From assembly GCF_963678635.1 (NCBI RefSeq), contig NC_087070.1, positions 19,627,318 through 19,687,317 on the forward strand: a DNA stretch of 60,000 nucleotides, read 5' to 3'. The DNA is from Symsagittifera roscoffensis (taxonomy: Eukaryota > Xenacoelomorpha > Acoela > Convolutidae). Each line of letters starts with the position of its first letter. The first letter of the stretch is position 1. Positions 24,274-33,285 of this stretch are shown one piece after another. The notes under the pieces are model-generated. The model did not search any database and had not been told where the DNA came from. It saw only the letters and a program-made list of their open reading frames with translations. Made by a program: the position numbers and the translations under genes.

Positions 24274-27200
24274 CTGAAAAAGAAGCAGTCATTGGTGAGC
24301 ATTTCAATTAACAATACTTTAAATTCTGTGATAGTTGCAAATAGTTCAGGTAGACAATTGATTGAAAAGAACAATCTGCCAATTTTAAACGAAATCTGTA
24401 TTCAGTTTTCAGCTGTCTGAAAAACTTAGTTTATTCAAAAAGCATGATTAATTTTTTTAAAAACCAATCAAAATCAAACTTGAGCCGTATGACGTCTCAA
24501 GTTTGATTTTGGCTAGTTTTTTTTGGAAAATGTATCATATACTGCTTGAATCTAATTGATTGAAATTGAGGAAAACAGAAAAAAATACTTGGGCATGAAC
24601 GTTATAATTTTGGGCCATCAGAAAATTCCAAAATTTCAGTTCAGAATTATTCATTTAAGTTATATGATACGGAAGATTGATTTGAACTCCATTAGAAATC
24701 ATGAATTGCAAAGCTTAATTACTTATTATTACTCAAATTTTGGGAAAGGCATTTTTCAGCAAGCGACGTTGACTTAAGCCAGCGACGTTAAAATCAATAA
24801 GCAAACTGGTAAGTTAAAATATACTTAGTTTTTCAAACGGTTTTTTCGGCTGAAATAGGATGCAAAGTTTGTAAAAAAAATAGCAGATTGTTCTTTTCAA
24901 TTAATTTTCTGTGTGAACTTTTTGAAACTCCGTAGCTGTTTGTAAAGGCTTATCACTGGTGCGAGAGATCGTGATGGACTGTCGGGTGGTAGATGTGCGA
25001 CCTCACAACAGGCGTCCCAGATGACAACAGTTCTGAAGCCATGGGTCACTGCGTCCAGCGCAGTCTGTCGCACTCCAGAGGACAATCCGAGGCCTCAAAT
25101 ATAAAAAACAATCGCAACCGAGAATATTTCTGTCAATTTATGGAAATTATATACAAATCCAGTGCATGTGAAAAAAACTATTAGCTCATTGGTTGAGTTA
25201 AGAACAGTAAGAAAAAAAATCGCATTCTGCGAAAAACAAAAAGCTGACAGCAATTCAATCCTATCGACTATTAGGGCCGTACTTCCAAGATTTCATAACT
25301 ATAAATCAGTGAGAAATGTAGGAAAATCCACGGCCTACCTGCGATGTAAAGATCAGTAATTTCTCTTTTCCGAAGCATAGCTATTAGACCAGTGTCTTCG
25401 TCCCTTGCTTCGTCTCGAAACGCCGAACGGACACTATGCATCGCACTTGTACCCTTGCACACTCGCAGAGTATCTTTGGGTATATTCAGATGATTTACCA
25501 CCTTAAATAAACATTAAATTAACCAACTGTCCCGTTCAACGAAGGCGAAGAACTTTGCCACGCAAAACCGGATACCACAAAGAAATGTCAGATGGAATTG
25601 AGTGTTTGAGCCTATCAATGATCGGCTATTCTGTCGTCCCCTCGCATGCGACTTTTTTTATGTTCATACTTTTTGTTCAAGTCGTGCAATCATTGGCATG
25701 AAAATTTGGCATATGGGTTAAATACCCAATTACAAACGCATTTTATCAACATATACCTCGTTAAGTCAATGAACACAATTTAAAAACGATGTTTATATCT
25801 GTAAAAAGTAAACGGGAGAAGAGCCGGAAAGACCTTTCAATCGTGATTTGAACTGTATAGAAAATCCTTAAATTTAACTTCCAAATAGCTTGAAAATATG
25901 AACTGTAACTGACCTCGGCTCCCTTGGTACCCGCGACACAGTGTTTTCGGTTCAATGTCAACTTGAACTGTCCTCTTTGTTTGTCCTGGAAAGTGACTGA
26001 TTCCCCTACAGTGAGGTGATCAACTGATGGCTGCGCATATTGCACAAGTTTGTGACTGATTCAAGGCAAAACTCAATGCTGTACATTTAATGCTGTCATC
26101 AAAATTTAGCTATTTGAAATAATCACAAAATACTGTCAAAAAATTGGTAAAATCAAATAGCGGTTCGACTCATCATCTAACATCACTCGAGCATCCATGG
26201 ATCTATATGACAAACGATTTAAAAAAGTAATACAAAAGGTAAGCAATTGAAAGTTAAAATAATAACGTAATTTTCCTCCAAATAATTTCATTTTTTTTCC
26301 AAAATTTTATCTATTGTATTCGAAAAATTGATTTTAAAGGGCCTCTGCTTTTATACAGTGAAAGCAAAATATCAAGTTGAAAAAGTACAACACTGATGAA
26401 ATTGCAAGTTTTCCACGAAAGACGCGTGATCATTCGGGTAGGAGTCCAATCCCAGTACGAACAAGTCAAATTGTCTCTCGGTCAAGTCATTCAAGTTCGA
26501 AAAGAGGGTTAGTTTGACCTCTGTGGAAAGAAGAGAGGCGTGATCGTTCTGTACGTCGAGCACAAGGAGGGCACTTTTAGGACTGAGAATTGATTTTACG
26601 CAGTGAGACCAGAGCAGGCCGAATATGGGCAGTGTAATTGTACTACTCTAAAACGCAAGAACAAAAGCCGATTGATGTGCACATAGCACAGAAAGATAAA
26701 TATAAAATAAAATAAAACAAGGATAGCCGGTTGCTGTACAAGTAGCACAGAATGTTCCGACCACATTCATAAAACACTACTTAGTTGTTTAAATTGGAGT
26801 CGTTACTTGAGCGTGATCTGATGAGAGAAATAAACACACGCGTAGAAAGTTGGGATCTAGGATTCCCCCCTCGAGAAAATCCTAGATCCGCCCCTGCACC
26901 TGAATACAAAGTTTCCCCCCAATTTCAATGGTCCAAACAAAAAGCAAAGATATCAGACTCAAATGACTAAATTTACTTTCGGATACAGGCCGAACGTTAA
27001 GCAGTTCAACCTTAATTGAATTTACAACAAATCATGTTTGCCACAAGATAACCAATACTAAAAAAAAAGTATCAGATAACATGAAGAATAATTAAGCTTA
27101 TGGCATATCAAGCTTGGAATCAATAACCGTTTTAGACGTACGTGGCCATGTAATACACTTAGCTCCAAATTTTGGGAAAACTCGGAAACCTTGAGCCCAT

Positions 27201-27720
27201 TAATTGGTCAGAAAACAGTGCTTTATAGGTTAATATAATTTTTACGGTTTTTTCGGGGTAAAATGACAGAAAAAAAAAGATTTTCGAGCAGTTTCAGGTC
27301 AATCAGCTTAGTTTAGATTCGTCGACGGAAAAATATATTTCCAAAAATTTGGCATTAAACCTACATCGTTTCATTGCAACAATAGAACAAAAATCACAAC
27401 TCACTTGAGTCAGATCGAGCAGGTATCTCACATCTTCCACTTGCTGAGCTGTCAGATTATAGATGTGAGCTGTCTTCTGAAACAGCTGCTGGATAAACAG
27501 TTCAAACTCCTCTCGATTCAACACCTGGTCATTGTCCTGATCGAATGCCCGGAACACACTGGCAACTGTATTGTCGTCAGCCGAAAAGTTTTCTTTCAAG
27601 AAGGATTCAAAAACGTCCAGCATTTTCCGATACTGTTTTATTGTTTTTGTGACCTTATTGAGTGTCCGTTTGATGTTTTTCCGTTGACCGGAATTAAACA
27701 AGTAGTCAAACCATAGCTTT
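24070..27720 (-). CDS. EF-hand nicotinamidase homologue, predicted catalytically dead
   Basis: Six exons (27720-27405, 26647-26394, 26055-25914, 25501-25339, 25093-24957, 24273-24070) have matching phases and encode about 404 residues to a TAA at 24070-24072; at least one 5' exon is missing. The architecture equals animal nicotinamidases of the Drosophila Naam type, which hydrolyse nicotinamide to nicotinate in NAD salvage: a helical N-terminus, an EF-hand pair, then the isochorismatase-fold domain. EF-hand 1 (DQDNDQVLNREE) is canonical; EF-hand 2 (DLTQSSTITLPI) has lost its ligands. In the enzyme core, the triad Asp (VLDVQND) and Lys (CKGT) are kept, but the nucleophilic Cys position reads SSGVRQTALDA (Gly at 25074-25076). 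The metal motif DWHPxDH reads DSYPNDH (His to Tyr at 26438-26440), and the pocket Trp of WPRHC reads NRKHC. Residue claims rest on my by-eye alignment. A conserved intact frame without the nucleophile suggests a pseudoenzyme. Confidence 0.85.
24469..24511. repeat. perfect inverted repeat, 16-bp arms and 11-nt loop
   Basis: CAAAATCAAACTTGAG, then an 11-nt loop, then its exact reverse complement, in the last intron of the nicotinamidase-like gene. It would form a hairpin in RNA of either strand. Confidence 0.85.
24957..25093 (-). CDS. nicotinamidase-like exon with the nucleophile elbow (Cys replaced by Gly)
   Basis: Acceptor AG at 25095-25094; donor GTGATA at 24956. Joined to the previous exon it reads IAGLGLSSGVRQTALDAV against the family GLAxDxCVxxTALDA, the same length with Gly at the Cys column. 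THGFRTVVIWDACCEVAH follows as expected. Confidence 0.83.
25339..25501 (-). CDS. nicotinamidase-like exon with the catalytic Lys
   Basis: Acceptor AG at 25503-25502; donor GTAGGC at 25338. VVNHLNIPKDTLRVCKGT holds the triad Lys; DEDTGLIAMLRKREITDLYI matches the strand before the nucleophile elbow. Confidence 0.85.
25914..26055 (-). CDS. nicotinamidase-like exon with the KHC metal-ligand segment
   Basis: Acceptor AG at 26057-26056; donor GTCAGT at 25913. It encodes GESVTFQDKQRG and LNRKHCVAGTKGAE, corresponding to family WPRHCVQGTxGAEL. The metal His is kept; Trp is replaced by Asn. Confidence 0.82.
26394..26647 (-). CDS. nicotinamidase-like exon: degenerate EF-hand 2 and N-terminal catalytic core
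   Basis: The acceptor follows a strong T-rich tract (AG at 26649-26648), phase 0. The second EF loop runs across the splice, DLTQ|SSTITLPIF, keeping the length but not the ligands. It continues WSHCVKSILSPKSALLVLDV and FDLFVLGLDSYPNDHASFV. Donor GTGTTG at 26393, phase 2. Confidence 0.82.
26660..26760 (-). repeat. family C 3'-end fragments (two in tandem)
   Basis: Two partial copies of the end motif GTGCACATAGCACA / GTACAAGTAGCACAGA followed by GTTCCGACCAC. In the intron between the first two nicotinamidase-like exons. Confidence 0.45.
26855..26898. mobile_element. solitary hAT-like MITE terminus
   Basis: TCGAGAAAATCCTAGATCCG and CCCCTG form an intact terminal repeat, preceded by GGGATCTAGGATT in inverse orientation, so the two ends lie almost back to back. 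A deletion derivative. Confidence 0.6.
27405..27720 (-). CDS. nicotinamidase-like exon with EF-hand 1
   Basis: Acceptor AG at 27722-27721; donor GTGAGT starts at 27404. It encodes KLWFDYLFNSGQRKNIKR, a basic helix, then the loop FDQDNDQVLNREEF with Asp/Asp/Asp and a position-12 Glu (calcium-competent), and starts the second hand (VRYLLDLTQ). Confidence 0.85.
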
Positions 27721-28489
27721 CTGAAATTGCGGAAAAATTAGAATCAAAAAACCAATTTGTGAAAGCAGAAATTAAATTAAGCTTTGTTTTCATAGGAAGG
27801 GAAGAATAGGATGGTTGAGATAACATAAATACATGCAGGGAGCTGTAAAGTTTTCACTTAAAAGCAAACAAAATTTCATCACACTTTCTCGGTAGACTTT
27901 TTTTTCCTTGAGACAAAACAAATCGAGTCAAATTCAAACATTGAATGTGCCGCTTGCTTTTTCAATTAGCTTTGGTTAAAATCAATAAACCGATTTTTCA
28001 TAACCGTGTAAAACATGCACTTCTCAAATAATGGAATTTCGCTTCCAACTTTACTTCTGAAATAATTCCTCTGAAACTGACTAAGAACCGTGGAGCGACG
28101 CCTGAGTAACCAAGAGATCAACTCTGTATGAATGTGAATGAATATGGACAGTAAATCTGGCCGGCAAAAATGGCCATACGAATTTTACAGCTGAAATCAT
28201 TTTTGAACTTCCAAATCTATTTACGTTGTTCAAACGGCGTTATATAAGGCAACGAAGCTAATATAGCAAGCGAAACCGTTCAACAAATGAAATCTTTGAT
28301 ACAAAAAATGCCAAAATACAAATCTAGAAACTGAATTACCTGCACCATCAAAAATCCTTGAAATATTTTGAAATGGTTCAAAAGGTTCAACTCATAAAAA
28401 GGAATCGCTTAGGGAATTATGTCGAAAAAATAAGCATATACAGGATAGTCCAATAAGAAAATTTTCGAAAATAAACAAACTTTTCCATG

Positions 28490-28990
28490 AGCAAAAAAAA
28501 ACAAGGATGCTGTGCAAATAGCACAAAGTTCCAACCACAAAATAAATAAAAAACATTTTGCTTTGCAAATTGAATATTTTTGTTCGCTTGTTTATAATCG
28601 GATCTGAATAACAGATTAGAAAATAATTACTTTCGATAGTAAGAGTAGAACACGCATGTTTGAAAACGTTTTTTATCAAAAAAAATTTAATAAAAAACAA
28701 CAATTCTTTCTAAGGATTGTTCTGTTCTCAAGATGGCGCTTACATAAGCTTCGAAAATTAACATTCCTAGAGTAAAATTAAAATTTTACGTCTTATCTCC
28801 GTATCGTAGTATCATAAGCCTGCTTGCTCGATTTGTTCGCTCAAAATTAGACCCAAAATCAAAAATGTTTAGACGGTTTTTCGCTACTTTTTTGGCACAG
28901 TTTTTACATATAAATGATTTGGAGCTCAAAAGAAAACAAAGTTAGCCGGTCAATATGAAAGCAGCACAGAAAGTTCCGTGCACATTTATT
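28490..28990 (-). repeat. family C 3' ends (two)
   Basis: AAACAAGGATGCTGTGCAAA at about 28500 and ACAAAGTTAGCCGGTC at about 28940 both lead into a GCACA stem and a GTTCC motif, the inverse of the end at 53070-53116. Confidence 0.5.
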
Positions 28991-29069
28991 TAAGAAAACA
29001 TCCCTAAAACTAAAAAAAAAATTCTAAAATAAAAAAATTGTTGATTATTTTTATAGAAAGGGCAATTGA

Positions 29070-29545
29070 AACACCCAACAGCCAAGAGTCAAAAACGTAA
29101 GCAAACAGAAAAAACGGACTATTTTTTGAACAAACTTTAATTGTCGAAAAAAAATTAAGTCCTTAAAGCTCTTTGAATTTCAAGAACAAATTATGACTAA
29201 CACTTTTTTTGATGAAATTCACCATATTCGAAAACTGGATCAATAGGTAAATTTTTTTATTCTGCTGGAAAAGCTGATAAATAAAATCCACTTTCAAAAC
29301 AGGAAGTCGATCATGTTTTTCGTAACATTTACACTTCTGCTATTCGATAGCGGAGTTTGCCTTTCTTTTAATAATGGAAATACACTGAACTTAAGAAATC
29401 ACAAATCCAACCGCGAAAAATCAAAATTAAGCGTCAACAAATTTCAAGTCTTTTTCCTGAAAAAAATCATCAAGACCTATATAAGAGTAATCACAACGAT
29501 CATGAATCTTAACAAGGTGAACGATGCTAGAAAGAACGGCAACTA
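29070..29545 (+). repeat. family D repeat with signal-peptide-like frame
   Basis: Runs from CCAACAGCCAAGAGTCAAAA through CTGGATCAATAGG. The open frame at 29313 starts MFFVTFTLLLFDSGVCLSFN and runs 79 codons, covering the degenerate 3' hairpin. Confidence 0.65.
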
Positions 29546-30348
29546 TATTTAGAAAATTGCCTTAACAAAGCGTGAAACTTCTGAAAGAATTAAGTTTGGA
29601 AGGCCAGCCTTATCAAATTTAGTCGGAAAATAAAAAAATTTTGACCACTTTATTCGACACAGGGAATCTTTTAAATTTTTCTTTTTAGAATCCAAATTAG
29701 ACCGAAAGGGCTTAAATACGAAACCACACTTGTTCCCATATGAGTTTTCCTTGAGGTATCCAAAACCGGCTGGAAAAAAAACGTCTTAAAATTCCTTCCT
29801 TCACTCTTCGAGAGTGGTCGGAAGAAATATAGAGTAATTTAAATTGTTCATTGCATGGTCATCACTGCTAGGGATACTTTGAATACATCGAATATAAAAA
29901 ACATGTGAATTAAACTATACATGTTTCCAAATCCACGATCACATCCATCTTGATATTCCTGGAATATGGCAGAAAGACACATGATTTCAACCATTTTTGT
30001 CAAGAGTGATCGAAACACTGAGTGCATAATTTGTCTTTGTTTTTATTAACACAAGGGTTGTTCAGAACCTTGATTTCAGGCCCCTCAAATAAGGATCGAT
30101 TTGTCACACTTTTGTGACACATTAACACTATTTCAGATGTTATTCCTTTTATTTTAATTTAACATTCCGTTTCAGGATTTTTTTAAAATACTGTAGCACT
30201 CAGTTTATTTAACCGCCAGCATTTATTGAGGAATTCTCAAATATTATTCACTGATTGAAAAATCTGGCTACTTGCACAGCAGTCGGCTAATCAATGCCAA
30301 TTAAACTTGTGTATTGAATTTTAAGATATTGGAAGAAGTTGTTATGCA

Positions 30349-31309
30349 TAAACAAGACTGCTCGTATATCAGGGCAAAACTCTGAATGTTCCGAGTGCAC
30401 TTAAGGTCAAATGAAAACTTTTTTTTGGTTGAATAATTGGCAAAATTATTGAGCGAAAAAATTTTCATTTTTTCCTTTATCCCCCCACCCTAACACGCTA
30501 TGTTAAAAACTAAGGGTCTGTTTAGCGTCTCGTATTGTGCTAATGAGATTAAATTGCTGGCCTCCATTCACTCGCATTTACTCCAATATATCGCATTTAA
30601 TTATCACAATTTGGCCAAATTAGCAATTTTCAAACGCCCATAACTTTACAAACAAGACTGCTTGTATATCAAGGCAAAGACCTGAATGTTCCGACTGTTC
30701 CCTAATTCATATCGAATAGTTTTTGGGAAAAGAACATTTTGAAACCCTTTACATTTTGGACAATATCAAAGAGTAAAATTTTGAGTCGTAAGAAATCAAT
30801 ACGAATACCAATTAGCTAGCCTCAATTCAATTTGGAACGATTTTGTTGTGCGGGATAATTCGCCACGCATGAATAATTCGCATTACTCTTTCATCATTAT
30901 GAATAAACTCTTCAAAGCGCGCATAATGAAGTCCAGAACATGGCAAATTTGGCAATTTTCAATCCCCCAGAACTTAAAAAATAATCGGAGGTGAAATATC
31001 TTTTTAAATTTGAACTCAGGATCTTTAATGGGGTATAAAAAAGTTTTGTTGAAAAACATTATTTCGATCGGTGAAAATTGACTGAATAAAAACCCACACC
31101 GAGGATAAATATTCCGTTTTCTTCGAAAGTCGGAACTAAAATGATCACTTATGAGCAATATAATTTTAAATTTGAGCTTAGGATAACAATATCTTTCAGA
31201 TTGTATAAATAATTTCCGTCAAAAACAATTAGTTAAAAAGTCGAAAATTGACGGAATAAAAAAACCACACCAAGCGTAAATATTCCGCACTTTCTTCGAA
31301 AGTCGAAAC
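30349..31309 (-). repeat. nested family B repeats
   Basis: Ends of the type AAACAAGACTGCTCGTATAT with a hairpin at 30351 and 30650; opposite ends (TTCGAAAGTCGGAAC) at about 31137 and 31309. At least two copies, one probably inserted into or joined with the other. Confidence 0.55.
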
Positions 31310-32645
31310 AAAAGGAAGAAACAATTCTTTTATAGAGCATTATTTCTCTCTGATGACTTCAAACGTCTATTCGGCGTTTGTAATAGTAGAAACTTCAGCC
31401 AAAAACTGATCAATAAAAAAGCGACAACTTATTGCTCTCATTCCGACTTGCAAATTTCCCTTTTCTATATCGATTTCAAAAAAGTAGGAAATGTAACTTC
31501 AATTGAACGCTATAAAACTGAGATGAGTTCCATAACCAAAAATATACATACATTGTCTAGATGTTGGACGCCACATTTATTATTCAATATTTACAACAAA
31601 ACCATTTTAATTTAAACCTTGAAAGTGCCGAGAACTTGTGAAGACTGACTTTTTACCAAAATAGCACAGACATGTAGAATAAAATTTTTATATAGCTAGA
31701 CATAGAATTGATTATCAATAAATAGATATGGGTAAAATTGGAAAACTTTGTTGACGAAACACTTCGATTGTACAATTGCCAATTAGCAATGAAACCTCAA
31801 TTGATTTAATCCAAAAAATCGACAGACTTAAGAAAATAATTTTTCTTCAAACATTTGTCGAGAAATTGATCGTGAATATTAAACGACTCCACCTTCCGTG
31901 GTTAGATGAGGAGCCTTATTTTCTTGTTAGATGAGGAGCCTGTTTCAAAATTCAGTGATGAATAAGATTTCAACAAAAAAGCGATAGCAGCTAGCTAGCA
32001 AGGTGTTTGGATCAGGTTAAACAAAACGAGAACCCAATTTAAGCTAATTCATACAACACACAAGATGACCTTTACAATAATTATTCATCGGCATTAAAAT
32101 TTACAGAAAACCCTAACAGAAACGATCTTGCTTCAATAAATTTGTGACTTTTATATCATGACGATGCATTCATATATCAAAACAGAAGACTACTTGAAAA
32201 GATTTGAATGAAAAATCTATTTTGATTTACCGCATTCGATATCAAAAGTTTTAATTTTAAAAATCTTATTTGAATTTCAAGTCTGCTGTGGCGATAAAAA
32301 GATGATAAATATGACACTGATAATGCGCATTAAAAGGTACAACATTGAACATTTAAATTAAGATTAAACGGACAAAAAGACAAACTGCAAGCTAAAGATT
32401 TGATCTTAGAAGCATTTTCCTTTATATGAGCGGTAAGAGTGAATAGATTAGTACTTCCTAGCCAAGTGAAACTGTCCTTTTATGATAGCCTCCTGTTCGA
32501 AAATGTCGGCGGCAGCAGTGTCTCGTTGATTGTTTTTTAGACTAAAATGTCTACAATTAAGTCGGCAGCTGTTGATTGTATTGATCACTTGATTGGAGAG
32601 TAGCTAATTTCTTGAGCCACAGTTAACAAAGCCATAAAGTGTTTG

Positions 32646-32752
32646 CAGGCAGATCCTATGCGCATCAGAAGGTGTTCTGCAGGTAAATCTGTTTGCATCA
32701 GAAGGTGTTCTGCGAGTAAATCTGATAGGAATCAGAAGGTGTTGTACAGGCA
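32646..32752 (+). repeat. minisatellite, 3 units of about 33-36 bp
   Basis: CATCAGAAGGTGTTCTGC (third copy AATCAGAAGGTGTTGTAC) with a TAAATCTG spacer recurs three times. Confidence 0.7.
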
Positions 32753-33059
32753 TGTAATTTACTCTAGATTCGACTGGCGGAATTCTCTAGTTCAAAGTCA
32801 TCAATGTATCTGCCACCTGAGTTTAATCTCACATGTGCCTCGTCATCTGAGCCCTGATTATCTTTAAAGGGCGCCTTGCCGTTCTAAAAACGGATTTAGT
32901 GAATTATCCTCCCAACTTTACCTAGTACGGAATTTCTACTTCTATTATAAAATACTACTTCATTGGTTAAGAATACACGAATTTTGTACATTTCCCTCAT
33001 GCCATTGTAAACTACTTAATTGACAATATCAAAACAATCAAGTGTTGCGATTCAATTTT

Positions 33060-33065
33060 TTTATT
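33060..33065 (-). promoter_or_regulatory. candidate polyadenylation signal of the ELAPOR gene
   Basis: AATAAA on the minus strand about 70 bp downstream of the predicted stop at 33136-33138. Position fits; single motif only. Confidence 0.5.
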
Positions 33066-33135
33066 CAAGATTTTCTCAGAACTATTTCCTCAAACCAATC
33101 TATCAAATAAGTTTTCATGGTCATTTTATAAAACT

Positions 33136-33285
33136 TCATAACTTCAAATTAACTAAATTGTAAAAAAAGCCTTTTTGCAACAAAAATACATAGCAAAGGG
33201 TTTCAGACACTCTGATACCAAATAGCTCTATGCTCCAAATTTCACCTTTGACGGCGGAAACGATTTCATGCCCTTGATTACGACG
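33136..33285 (-). CDS. ELAPOR terminal exon
   Basis: Acceptor CGCAG ending at 33286. RRNQGHEIVSAVKG aligns with the family tail RTPDGFDSVPLKT; the frame runs on to a TAA at 33136-33138. The upstream 51 nt are also open in the same frame, so whether they are spliced is uncertain. Confidence 0.65.
   Translation of the reverse strand, partial: RRNQGHEIVSAVKGEIWSIELFGIRVSETLCYVFLLQKGFFYNLVNLKL

Larger units (their letters stand above)
27721..33135. other. intergenic stretch between the two minus-strand genes
   Basis: No exon recognised. The start of the nicotinamidase-like gene should lie in the right-hand part of this interval but I could not identify a first exon. Repeat pieces are listed separately; 31310-32640 shows nothing nameable. 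Confidence 0.5.

Noticed and set aside
26582-26590. Acceptor TTCTCAG at 26583 as the start of the second nicotinamidase-like exon
   Set aside because: It leaves a phase mismatch with the EF-hand exon. The acceptor at 26648 fits phase 0, has a better T tract and restores the conserved W-x4-K-[ST]-I segment and full EF-hand length.
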